Source: Variovorax paradoxus (GTDB lineage: Bacteria > Pseudomonadota > Gammaproteobacteria > Burkholderiales > Burkholderiaceae_C). From it: a stretch of DNA of 64,000 nucleotides. Below the pieces are notes generated by a model. That model ran no database searches, was not told where the DNA came from, and saw only the letters and a program-made list of their open reading frames with translations. Shown piece by piece: positions 34,272 to 41,987 of the stretch. The stretch is from positions 124,001-188,000 of the forward strand of contig NZ_JAGGNV010000001.1 in assembly GCF_018614955.1 (NCBI RefSeq), in the 5' to 3' direction. The position numbers and the translations under genes are program-made. Within the stretch, counting starts at the first letter, position 1. Every line of letters starts with the position of its first letter.

Positions 34272-35171
34272 ATGAAGAAGCAAGTATTGGCAATGGCAGT
34301 GATGGCGCTCGTCGCGGGCGGCGCTTTCGCGCAAGCCAATGACACTCTGGCGAAGATCAAGGCTTCCGGCAGCATCACCGAAGGGGTGCGCGAATCCTCC
34401 GGGCTTTCCTACACGCTGGGTGGCGGCCAGTACACCGGCTTCCACTACGACATCTGCGCCAACATCATCAAGGACATCGAGAAGGCTGTCGGCAAGAAGC
34501 TGGAGACCAAGTACCAGCCCGTGACCTCGCAGAACCGCATTCCCCTGGTGCAGAACGGCACCGTCGACCTCGAGTGCGGCTCGACCACCAACAACGCCAC
34601 GCGCCAGAAGGACGTCGCCTTCGCCGTCACCACCTACGTCGAAGAAGTGCGCATCGCCGTCAAGGCCACCTCGGGCATCACCAAGATCGCGGACCTGAAC
34701 GGCAAGACCGTTGCCACCACCACCGGCACCACCTCGGTCCAGACGCTGCGCAAGAACGAGCGCGCCACCGGCGTCGACTTCAAGGAGCTCTACGGCAAGG
34801 ACCACTCCGACAGCTTCCTGCTGCTCGAATCGGGCCGCGCCGATGCCTTCGTGATGGACGGCTCGATCCTCGCCTCCAACATCGCCAAGGCGAAGACGCC
34901 GGCCGACTTCAAGATCGTCGGCGAAGTGCTGAGCGTCGAGCCGATCGCGATCATGATCCGCAAGGACGACCCGGCATTCAAGAAGGCGGTCGACGACAGC
35001 ATCAAGGCGCAGATCAAGTCGGGCGAGCTCAACAAGCTCTGGGACAAGTGGTTCCTGCAGCCGATCCCACCGTCGAACGTCAAGATCGGCCTGGCCCTGT
35101 CGGACGCCACCAAGAACGCGTGGGCGAACCCGAACGACAAGCCGATGGAAGACTACGCGGCGAAGAAGTAA
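34272..35171 (+). CDS. gltI: Glutamate/aspartate ABC transporter periplasmic binding protein
   Basis: This 299-residue protein has a signal peptide (MKKQVLAMAVMALVAGGAFAQ). The mature part is a polar amino-acid binding protein: SGSITEGVRESSGLSYTL, YTGFHYDICANIIKDIE, GTVDLECGSTTNNATRQKDV and GTTSVQTLRKNE match the GltI/DEBP type that binds L-glutamate and L-aspartate. It feeds GltJK-GltL, encoded directly downstream. A hairpin between gltI and gltJ probably keeps binding-protein mRNA in excess. Confidence 0.93.
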   Translation: MKKQVLAMAVMALVAGGAFAQANDTLAKIKASGSITEGVRESSGLSYTLGGGQYTGFHYDICANIIKDIEKAVGKKLETKYQPVTSQNRIPLVQNGTVDLECGSTTNNATRQKDVAFAVTTYVEEVRIAVKATSGITKIADLNGKTVATTTGTTSVQTLRKNERATGVDFKELYGKDHSDSFLLLESGRADAFVMDGSILASNIAKAKTPADFKIVGEVLSVEPIAIMIRKDDPAFKKAVDDSIKAQIKSGELNKLWDKWFLQPIPPSNVKIGLALSDATKNAWANPNDKPMEDYAAKK

Positions 35172-35192
35172 TCCAAGCGCCCGTCGCAGCGC

Positions 35193-35224
35193 AACGCCCG
35201 CCACCCCTGGCGGGCGTTTGTTTT
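35193..35224 (+). terminator. Attenuator-like hairpin between gltI and gltJ
   Basis: AACGCCCGCCA (35193-35203) pairs perfectly with TGGCGGGCGTT (35208-35218) around loop CCCC, followed by TGTTTT (35219-35224). An 11-bp stem with a U-rich tail inside an operon should cause partial termination or protect the 3' end of gltI mRNA, which is common after binding-protein genes. Confidence 0.8.
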
Positions 35225-35271
35225 ACCGCGGCATAACGGCATAACAACAGTCAGGAAAAAGGAGAGTCCCG

Positions 35272-36006
35272 ATGGGATCGAACTGGGATTGGCAGGTCTT
35301 CTTGCAAGACCCCGGGGGGAAGTACCCGACGTACTGGGAATGGATGCTGTCGGCCTGGGGCTGGACCGTGTCCGTGGCCCTCTTGGCATTGATCGTCGCG
35401 CTCGTGCTGGGTTCGCTGATCGGCATCATCCGCACCTTGCCCGACAGCCCCTGGCTGATCCGCTTCGGCAACGCGTGGGTCGAGCTCTTCCGCAACATCC
35501 CGCTGCTGGTGCAGATCTTCCTCTGGTACCACGTCATACCGGCCATGATTCCGGTCATGAAGGATGTGCCCAGCTTCATCCTGGTGGTGCTCGCACTGGG
35601 CTTCTTCACCTCGGCGCGGATCGCCGAACAGGTGCGCTCCGGCATCCAGGCGCTGCCCAAGGGCCAGCGCTACGCGGGCATGGCGGTGGGCTTCACCACG
35701 CCGCAGTACTACCGCTACGTGATCCTGCCGATGGCCTACCGCATCATCATCCCGCCGCTCACGAGCGAAACGATGAACATCTTCAAGAACTCGTCGGTGG
35801 CTTTCGCGGTGTCGGTGACCGAACTCACCATGTTCGCGATGCAGGCGCAGGAAGAAACCTCGCGCGGCATCGAGGTCTACCTGGCTGTCACGGCGCTCTA
35901 TGTGATCTCGGCCTTCACGATCAACCGGCTGATGGCGTACATCGAGAAGAAGACCCGCGTGCCGGGCTTCATCGTCTCGGCCAACGCCGGCGGCGGAGGA
36001 CACTGA
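35272..36006 (+). CDS. gltJ: Glutamate/aspartate ABC transporter permease GltJ
   Basis: This 244-residue inner-membrane protein of the HisM family has about five membrane segments. NAWVELFRNIPLLVQIFLWY near residue 63 is the His/Glu/Gln permease signature, and the EAA-type loop ALPKGQRYAGMAVGFTTPQYY near 127 docks to the ATPase. It pairs with GltK, which starts 1 bp after its stop. AAAAAGGAG precedes the ATG. Confidence 0.93.
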   Translation: MGSNWDWQVFLQDPGGKYPTYWEWMLSAWGWTVSVALLALIVALVLGSLIGIIRTLPDSPWLIRFGNAWVELFRNIPLLVQIFLWYHVIPAMIPVMKDVPSFILVVLALGFFTSARIAEQVRSGIQALPKGQRYAGMAVGFTTPQYYRYVILPMAYRIIIPPLTSETMNIFKNSSVAFAVSVTELTMFAMQAQEETSRGIEVYLAVTALYVISAFTINRLMAYIEKKTRVPGFIVSANAGGGGH

Positions 36007-36007
36007 C

Positions 36008-36697
36008 ATGATGAATCTCGATCTCTCGTTCTACAACTGGGACGTCATCAGCAACTTCGTCGTCAAGGGCTTCTACTTCAGCATCATGCTGACCATCGTC
36101 GCCACCATCGGCGGCGTGATCTTCGGCACCATCCTCGCGCTGATGCGGCTGTCGGGCAAGAAATGGCTCGATGCGCCCGCCGCCGTCTACGTCAACGGCA
36201 TGCGCAGCATTCCGCTGGTGATGGTGATCCTGTGGTTCTTCCTGCTGGTGCCGGGCTCCTTCTACGCGTCCTTCGGCTCGATCGGCAGCAACTACCGCTC
36301 TGAGATCTCGGCCGTGATCACCTTCATCGCCTTCGAGGCGGCCTACTTCAGCGAGATCATGCGCGCGGGCATCCAGTCGATCCCGCGCGGCCAGGTCTAC
36401 GCGGGCCAGGCGGTGGGCATGACCTATGGCCAGAACATGAAGCTGGTGGTGCTGCCGCAGGCCTTCCGCAACATGCTGCCGGTGCTGCTCACGCAGACCA
36501 TCATCCTGTTCCAGGACACCTCGCTGGTCTATGCCATCGGCGCCTACGACATGCTCAAGGGCTTCGAGACCGCCGGCAAGAACTTCGGCCGCCCGATCGA
36601 GGCCTACCTGCTCGCGGCGGTCGTGTACTTCATCATGTGTTATGCCTTGTCCTGGCTGGTGAAACGCCTGCACAAGAAAATCGCCATCATCCGCTGA
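36008..36697 (+). CDS. gltK: Glutamate/aspartate ABC transporter permease GltK
   Basis: This 229-residue polar amino-acid permease has the signature [19 protein letters not shown] near residue 60 and the EAA loop [20 protein letters not shown] near 125. Two consecutive ATG codons open the gene. It forms the heterodimeric channel with GltJ in the inner membrane. GltL follows after 11 bp. Confidence 0.93.
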   Translation: MMNLDLSFYNWDVISNFVVKGFYFSIMLTIVATIGGVIFGTILALMRLSGKKWLDAPAAVYVNGMRSIPLVMVILWFFLLVPGSFYASFGSIGSNYRSEISAVITFIAFEAAYFSEIMRAGIQSIPRGQVYAGQAVGMTYGQNMKLVVLPQAFRNMLPVLLTQTIILFQDTSLVYAIGAYDMLKGFETAGKNFGRPIEAYLLAAVVYFIMCYALSWLVKRLHKKIAIIR

Positions 36698-36708
36698 AGG
36701 AGAAAAAG

Positions 36709-37458
36709 ATGTCCGACAAAATGATCGAAATCAAGAACGTTTCCAAGTGGTATGGCCCGGTGCAGGTGCTCCAGGACTGCTCGGTCGACATCGCCAAGGG
36801 CGACGTGGTGGTGGTGTGCGGGCCCTCGGGTTCCGGCAAGTCCACGCTCATCAAGACGGTGAACGCGCTCGAGCCCTTTCAAAAGGGCGAGATCACGGTC
36901 AACGGCATCCCGCTGCACGACCCCAAGACCAATCTGCCGAAGCTGCGTTCGAAGGTCGGCATGGTGTTCCAGCACTTCGAGCTGTTCCCGCATCTTTCGG
37001 TGACCGAGAACCTCACGATCGCGCAGATCAAGGTGCTGGGCCGCAGTTCCGCCGAGGCGATGACCCGCGGCTTGAAGATGCTCGACCGCGTGGGCCTGAT
37101 GGCGCACAAGGACAAGTACCCCGGCCAGCTCTCCGGCGGCCAGCAGCAGCGCGTGGCGATCGCCCGTGCGCTCAGCATGGACCCGATGGTGATGCTGTTC
37201 GACGAGCCGACCTCGGCGCTCGACCCCGAGATGGTCGGCGAAGTGCTCGACGTGATGGTGGCCCTGGCGAAGGAAGGCATGACCATGATGGTGGTCACCC
37301 ACGAGATGGGCTTTGCCCGCAAGGTGGCCAACCGAGTGATCTTCATCGACGTCGGCGGGCGCATCCTGGAGGACTGCTCGAAGGACGAGTTCTTCAGCCA
37401 TCCGGAGAACCGTCAGCCGCGTACCAAGGACTTCTTGAACAAGATCCTCGCGCACTGA
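36709..37458 (+). CDS. gltL: Glutamate/aspartate ABC transporter ATP-binding protein
   Basis: This 249-residue ATPase has Walker [16 protein letters not shown] near residue 36, Q-loop [10 protein letters not shown] near 87, signature [15 protein letters not shown] near 140 and Walker [15 protein letters not shown] near 160, followed by the switch His in VVTHEMGFA. It energises glutamate/aspartate uptake. The start MSDKMIEIK at 36709 has AAGGAG 7 bases before it and restores the normal length. The operon ends at the terminator 12 bp downstream. Confidence 0.94.
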   Translation: MSDKMIEIKNVSKWYGPVQVLQDCSVDIAKGDVVVVCGPSGSGKSTLIKTVNALEPFQKGEITVNGIPLHDPKTNLPKLRSKVGMVFQHFELFPHLSVTENLTIAQIKVLGRSSAEAMTRGLKMLDRVGLMAHKDKYPGQLSGGQQQRVAIARALSMDPMVMLFDEPTSALDPEMVGEVLDVMVALAKEGMTMMVVTHEMGFARKVANRVIFIDVGGRILEDCSKDEFFSHPENRQPRTKDFLNKILAH

Positions 37459-37470
37459 GCGCCCATTCCC

Positions 37471-37500
37471 AAAAAAGCCCCGCGATGCGGGGCTTTTTTT
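37471..37500. terminator. Bidirectional intrinsic terminator after gltL
   Basis: A run of six A, then GCCCCGC (37477-37483), loop GAT, GCGGGGC (37487-37493) and seven T. The symmetric A- and T-tracts make it effective for both strands, ending the glt operon and also any transcript coming from the opposite direction. Confidence 0.93.
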
Positions 37501-37518
37501 GCGTTTCATGGATGCAGC

Positions 37519-37702
37519 GCCGGGCATGCGGTGCGGGCCGTTCGACCCCACTGCCCCGGCCCTTCGGGCTTCCCTGCAGTGCTCGCCTTTCGCGGGGTCT
37601 CGCAGAACTCGCTTCGCTCAGACAGCTGCGAGCCCTGATCCGCGAAAGGCTGCGCGCTTCGGCGGCGCAGAGGGGTCGCCCGACCCGCACCGCATACCGG
37701 GC
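37519..37702 (+). repeat. Structured intergenic repeat, copy 1
   Basis: This element of about 184 bp has outer inverted repeats: 37519-37553 matches the complement of 37668-37702 at about 29 of 35 positions. Inside is a second stem: GCCTTTCGCGG (37585-37595) with CCGCGAAAGGC (37640-37650), and CTCGCAG (37599-37605) with CTGCGAG (37626-37632). These enclose a loop containing AACTCGCTTCGCTCA. A shared segment CCGGCCCTTCGGGCTTCCCTG (37556-37576) lies between outer and inner stems. There is no open reading frame of note. Confidence 0.7.
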
Positions 37703-37750
37703 TCAATGGTTGATCGGTCGCTGAAGATGCAACCCCGACCCGTCCACGGC

Positions 37751-37927
37751 GGCGGGCGGTGTGCCCTGGGCCGGCCGTTGAGGCACTGCCGAGCAGCGCA
37801 GCGGCAGGCGGATAAGGGCCGCGCGTGTTTGAGCGAAGCGAGTTTGCGCGGACCCCGCCTGACGCGAGCAGCGCAGGGAAGCCCGAAGGGCCGGTGACGT
37901 CGGCCGGCCCAGGGCATACCGCCCGCC
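37751..37927 (-). repeat. Structured intergenic repeat, copy 2, inverted relative to copy 1
   Basis: This element of about 177 bp has outer inverted repeats 37751-37777 and 37901-37927 that match at 26 of 27 positions. The inner stem is CAGGCGG (37805-37811) with CCGCCTG (37855-37861) and CCGCGC (37819-37824) with GCGCGG (37846-37851). Read on the minus strand, the loop again contains AACTCGCTTCGCTCA (37830-37844). The CCGGCCCTTCGGGCTTCCCTG segment recurs at 37874-37894. It lies 25 bp from the end of the convergent TRAP operon. Confidence 0.7.
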
Positions 37928-37952
37928 TCCGCGCCCCAGCGCCATTCAAGTC

Positions 37953-38987
37953 CTATTTCTTCCGAGCCGCAATCGCCTGCTCTGCCTTCGCCACCAGATC
38001 GTTCCCGATCGTCGGCTTCCACTTCGCATACACCGGCCGCGTCGCCTTCACGAAGGCCTCGCGCTCGGCAGGCGACAGTTTGGTGACCGTCACGCCGAGC
38101 GCGGCGATGTCCTTGAGCAGGGGCTGGTCGGCCTCGGCCAGCCCCTTGCGCGCGATGGCGATCTCTTGCTTGCCGGCGTCGATCGCCGCCTGGCGCACGA
38201 TCGCCTGATCGGCCGGCGTCCAAGAATTCCAGATCTCCTTGTTGACCACGAAGACCAGCGGATCGGCCACGTAGCCCCACATCGTCACGTTCTTCTGGCC
38301 CACGGTGTGCAGCTTGGCCGCGGTGAAGATCGACATCGGGTTCTCCTGCCCGTCGACCGCGCCGCTGGCGAAGGCGGGCTGCGCGTCGGCCCAGCTCATC
38401 TGCGTGGGATTGGCGCCCAGCGCGGTGAAGGTGTCGGCGAAGAGCGGCGAGCCCACCACGCGGATCTTCAGGCCCTTCAGGTCCTCCGGCGTCTTGATGG
38501 GCCGCTTGGAGTTCGTGATCTCGCGGTAGCCGTTCTCGCCCCAGGCCAGCGGCACCACGCCGGCCTTCTCGAGCGTCGCGAAGATGTCCGTGCCCACCGG
38601 GCCCTGCGTCAGCGCATCCACCGCCGCATAGTCGGGCATCAGGAAGGGCAGCGAGAACAGGTTGAGCTGCTTGACCTGCGGCGACCAGTTGATGGTCGAG
38701 CCGATGGCCATGTCGATCACGCCCTGGCGCAGCGCGCTGAATTCGCGCGTCTGGTCGCCCTGGATCAGCGAGACGCCGGGATAGAGCTTGATGTTGATGC
38801 GGCCCTGGGTTCGCTCGCGAACCAGGTTGGCCCAGATCTCTCCGCCCTTGCCCCAGGGGAAGGCGGTGCCGACCACGAGCGACATCTTGTATTCGGGCTT
38901 GTAGGTCTGCGCGGGCGCGGCCGCGGAGAAGCCGCCGAGCGTGGCGGCGATGGCCATCAGGCCGAGCAGGGAACGACGGAATTTCAT
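37953..38987 (-). CDS. TRAP transporter substrate-binding protein (DctP type), second system
   Basis: This 344-residue protein has a signal peptide (RRSLLGLMAIAATLGGFSAAAPAQ). DctP features include LYPGVSLIQGDQTREFSALRQG, LKIRVVGSPLFADTFTALGANPTQ and SGAVDGQENPMSIFTAAK, with the Arg that usually salt-bridges a carboxylate. It is encoded downstream of its two membrane partners (order Q-M-P), unlike the first TRAP set (P-Q-M). No catabolic enzyme is fused to this operon, so the substrate is unknown. Confidence 0.92.
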   Translation of the reverse strand: MKFRRSLLGLMAIAATLGGFSAAAPAQTYKPEYKMSLVVGTAFPWGKGGEIWANLVRERTQGRINIKLYPGVSLIQGDQTREFSALRQGVIDMAIGSTINWSPQVKQLNLFSLPFLMPDYAAVDALTQGPVGTDIFATLEKAGVVPLAWGENGYREITNSKRPIKTPEDLKGLKIRVVGSPLFADTFTALGANPTQMSWADAQPAFASGAVDGQENPMSIFTAAKLHTVGQKNVTMWGYVADPLVFVVNKEIWNSWTPADQAIVRQAAIDAGKQEIAIARKGLAEADQPLLKDIAALGVTVTKLSPAEREAFVKATRPVYAKWKPTIGNDLVAKAEQAIAARKK

Positions 38988-39009
38988 GGGTGTGTCTCCT
39001 TCAAAAAAT

Positions 39010-40308
39010 CTAATAGCCTAGTTTTCGGGGTAACCACAGCGCCAATTCAGGCCAGGCGATCACCGCCACCATCACGAGGAACATCGCAAACAGCATCCAG
39101 CCGACCCAGCGCACGGTTTCTTCCATGCGCACGCCGGCGATGCGGCACGAGACCATCAGGTTCACCGCCAGCGGCGGCGTGAACTGGCCGAGCGCCACCT
39201 TGAGCGTGAGGATGACGCCGAACCACACCGGGTCCCACTTGTAGTACTGCACGATCGGCCACAAGAGCGGCACGAAGATCAGGAAGATCGACACGCCGTC
39301 GAGGAACATGCCGACCGTGATGAGCAGCAGGATCAAGAGCGACAGCACGCCGTACTCGCCCAGCCCCGAGTTCACGATCGCGCGCGTGACCGGATCGATC
39401 ACGCCCAGCGTCGAGAGCGAGTAGGCGAAGATGCCCGCCAGCGACACCACCAGCAGGATCACGGCCGAGAGCTCGCCCGATTCGCGCAGGATCAGGAACA
39501 GGTCGCGGACCTTGATCGTGCGGTGGATCGCCATGCCGACGAAGAGCCCGTAGAACACCGCCACCACGGCCGCCTCGGTGGGCGTGAACCAGCCGGCGCG
39601 CATGCCGCCGAGGATAAGCACCGGCGCCGCCAGGCCCCAGACTGCATCGCGAAAACTCTTCCAGAAGGGCGGGCGCGGCAGGGTGGATTCGAGCGCGCCC
39701 ATCTTGTGCTTGCGTGCCAGCCACACGGCCGGAACGATCAGCGCGAAGCCGGCCAGCACGCCGGGCACCATGCCGGCTGCGAACAGCGCCGGCACCGAGG
39801 CGCCCGGCACCAGCACCGAGTAGACGATGAAGGCCACCGAGGGCGGGATCAGGATGTCGGTGGCCGCGGCCGCGCCGACCACGCTGGCCGAGAAGGCGTT
39901 GGGATAGCCCGCGCGCGACATCGCGCCGATCATCACCGCGCCCACCGCCGCCGCATTGGCCGGGCCCGAGCCCGAGATGCCGCCCAGGAACATCGCCACC
40001 ACGATCGCCACCAGCGGCAGCATGCCGCTCCCGCGCCCGACGATCGCGATCGCGAAATTGACGAGGCGCAGCGCCACGCCCGAGCGGTCGAAGATCGAGC
40101 CCACCAGCACGAACATCGGGATCGCGAGCAGCGGGTACTTGCCGAGGCCGGCATAGAAGTTCTGCGGCACCGCGAGCAGGCCGAACCACTGCGCGTCGGC
40201 ATTGGCGAGCCCGATGGCCACCGCGCCGGCAAGGCCGAGCGCCGCGCCGATCGGCACGCCGACCAGCATCATCAGGATGAAGGCGACGAAGAGCAGCGTC
40301 GGGATCAT
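39010..40308 (-). CDS. TRAP transporter large permease subunit (DctM type), second system
   Basis: This 432-residue inner-membrane protein has a dozen hydrophobic segments. YPLLAIPMFVLVGSIFDRSG near residue 58 and ATDILIPPSVAFIVYSVL near 148 are DctM hallmarks. Its ATG overlaps the DctQ stop codon (40305-40308), so the two membrane subunits are translationally coupled. The binding-protein gene follows after 22 bp. Confidence 0.92.
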   Translation of the reverse strand: MIPTLLFVAFILMMLVGVPIGAALGLAGAVAIGLANADAQWFGLLAVPQNFYAGLGKYPLLAIPMFVLVGSIFDRSGVALRLVNFAIAIVGRGSGMLPLVAIVVAMFLGGISGSGPANAAAVGAVMIGAMSRAGYPNAFSASVVGAAAATDILIPPSVAFIVYSVLVPGASVPALFAAGMVPGVLAGFALIVPAVWLARKHKMGALESTLPRPPFWKSFRDAVWGLAAPVLILGGMRAGWFTPTEAAVVAVFYGLFVGMAIHRTIKVRDLFLILRESGELSAVILLVVSLAGIFAYSLSTLGVIDPVTRAIVNSGLGEYGVLSLLILLLITVGMFLDGVSIFLIFVPLLWPIVQYYKWDPVWFGVILTLKVALGQFTPPLAVNLMVSCRIAGVRMEETVRWVGWMLFAMFLVMVAVIAWPELALWLPRKLGY

Positions 40309-40865
40309 TCGCCCGAACCCCCGGCCCGCTTCTCGCGGCTGCGCCGGACGAACAGGCCCAGGGCGCGCAGCCCGATCGCGGAGCACACGATCGGCAGCCA
40401 GATCGAGTACCACCACTGCGGCACGCCGATGCCGGGCGAGGTTTCCTCGAAGCGCCAGTCGTCCCAGACCACGCGCACGCTCAAGCCGGCGATCACGAAG
40501 AACAGCAGCGCCACCATCAGCGCGCCGAACTGCGCGAACCGCTTGCGCCTGGCCATCGATCCGCCCTCGGCGAAGTACTCGATGCGGATGTGACGGTCGC
40601 GCGCCACGGCGGCCGAGCCCGCGACCATGGCCAGCAGGATCATGAGGAAGACCGAGAACTCCTCGGTCCACGCGAAGGAGGAATCGGTGAAGTAGCGCAC
40701 CAGCACGTTGGCGAAGGTGATGCAGGCCAGGAGGCCCATGATGATCACCGTGGCCCAGTCCTCGATGGCGAGCGGCACGCGCGTGGGCTCGTCGGCGGCT
40801 GCTATTTCGGGAGGAAGAGGGCTGGCGGCGTCCAGCACGGGGCCGGACTCAGGGGGAGAGGACAT
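40305..40865 (-). CDS. TRAP transporter small permease subunit (DctQ type), second system
   Basis: This 186-residue protein has four membrane segments and WTEEFSVFLMILLAMVAGSA near residue 67, the DctQ signature. An acidic, Pro-rich N-terminus of about 35 residues precedes the first helix. It is the first gene of the Q-M-P operon. The promoter region upstream contains the palindrome at 40911-40925. Confidence 0.9.
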   Translation of the reverse strand: MSSPPESGPVLDAASPLPPEIAAADEPTRVPLAIEDWATVIIMGLLACITFANVLVRYFTDSSFAWTEEFSVFLMILLAMVAGSAAVARDRHIRIEYFAEGGSMARRKRFAQFGALMVALLFFVIAGLSVRVVWDDWRFEETSPGIGVPQWWYSIWLPIVCSAIGLRALGLFVRRSREKRAGGSGE

Positions 40866-40910
40866 CGGGGGAACGGGTCAGCAGGTCAGCGGCCGGAATT
40901 CGGCCAGCAC

Positions 40911-40925
40911 GGATCGTAACGATCC
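40911..40925. promoter_or_regulatory. Palindromic operator candidate upstream of the second TRAP operon
   Basis: GGATCGT-A-ACGATCC is a perfect 7-bp inverted repeat around one base, 46 bp upstream of the dctQ start. A GGCC-centred imperfect palindrome lies at 40891-40905. No regulator gene is adjacent, so the protein that might bind is unknown. Confidence 0.4.
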
Positions 40926-40953
40926 ATAACCGTTCGCCCCATCGGGGCTTTCC

Positions 40954-41949
40954 TTACTCGAGCTTGGCGCCCGACTGCTTGATCAGCCGCTCCCACACCG
41001 GGCGCTCCGCCTTGTAGGCAGCGGCAAAAGCTTCGGGCGAGCTGTCCTTGAGCTCGAAGCCCATGGCTGCGACTTTCTGCTGTACGTCGGGCTGCTGCGT
41101 GGCCTTGCGGATCTCGTCGGCGAGCCGCTGCACGATCGGCTTGGGCGTGCCGGCGGGCACCGCGACCGCCAGCCAGCCGGTCAGGCGGTAGGCCTCGTCC
41201 TTCAGGCCCTGCTCGGCCAGCGTGGGCACGTTGGGCAGGGTGCTCATGCGGCGTTCGCCGGTCACGCCGATGGCCTTGAGCTTGCCGGCCTCGATGTGCG
41301 GCTTGGCCTGCAGCGCGCTCGCGTAGGCCATCTGGATCTGGCCGCCGATCAGGTCCTGCACCATCGGTGCCTCGCCCTTGTAGGCGACGTGGTTCATGTC
41401 GGCGTCCTGCGTGAGGCTCATGTGCGCGCCGGCCAGGTGCGGGTAGGCGCCCAGGCCGTAGGAACCGTAGGCCAGCTTGCCCTTATTGGCGGCCACGTAC
41501 TTCAGCAGCTCGGGCGCGGTCTTGGCCGGCACGCTGGGATGCACCACCAGCACCAGCGGGCCCATCGCGACCTGGTAGACCAGCGTCAGGTCGCGCTCCG
41601 GGTGGTAGGGCAGCTTCTCGTAGAGGAACTGGTTGGTGAGCAGCGCGTTGGAGAGCGACATCACGATGGTGTAGCCGTCTGGCGCGGCCTTGGCGACCGC
41701 GTCGGTGCCGATGATGCCGGCCGCGCCGGGCTTGTTGTCGATCACCACCGGCTGGCCCAGCCCGACCGCCAGCTTCTCGCCGATCACGCGCGCCAGCACG
41801 TCGGTGCCGCCGCCGGCGGCGAAGGGGACGACCATCTTGATCGGCTTGTTCGGATAGGTTTGGGCGTGGGCCGCGCTGCCCGCGCCCAGCGCGAGGGCCG
41901 CGGCCGCGGCGCAGAGCCAGGCGCGGCGGTTCCGGGAGTGGGTGTTCAT
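40954..41949 (-). CDS. Bug/TctC-family tripartite tricarboxylate transporter binding protein
   Basis: This 331-residue protein has a signal peptide (RRAWLCAAAAALALGAGSAAHAQ). The mature start TYPNKPIKMVVPFAAGGGTD is the classic Bug signature, with VIDNKPGAAGIIGTDAVAKA near 75. Bug proteins bind small carboxylates in the periplasm and are greatly expanded in Burkholderiales, often without adjacent membrane genes, as here. It is the last gene of the pim-like operon, 38 bp after the CoA ligase, so a dicarboxylate ligand is the natural guess. Confidence 0.92.
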   Translation of the reverse strand: MNTHSRNRRAWLCAAAAALALGAGSAAHAQTYPNKPIKMVVPFAAGGGTDVLARVIGEKLAVGLGQPVVIDNKPGAAGIIGTDAVAKAAPDGYTIVMSLSNALLTNQFLYEKLPYHPERDLTLVYQVAMGPLVLVVHPSVPAKTAPELLKYVAANKGKLAYGSYGLGAYPHLAGAHMSLTQDADMNHVAYKGEAPMVQDLIGGQIQMAYASALQAKPHIEAGKLKAIGVTGERRMSTLPNVPTLAEQGLKDEAYRLTGWLAVAVPAGTPKPIVQRLADEIRKATQQPDVQQKVAAMGFELKDSSPEAFAAAYKAERPVWERLIKQSGAKLE

Positions 41950-41987
41950 GTGTGTCTCCTGTACAGGTCTTGGAATCGGAGCGGGCC

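Noticed and set aside
40936..40955. GCCCC-ATC-GGGGC hairpin as terminator of the pim-like operon
   Set aside because: On the operon strand it is followed by GAACGG, not a T-run; the partial T-run lies on the opposite strand.
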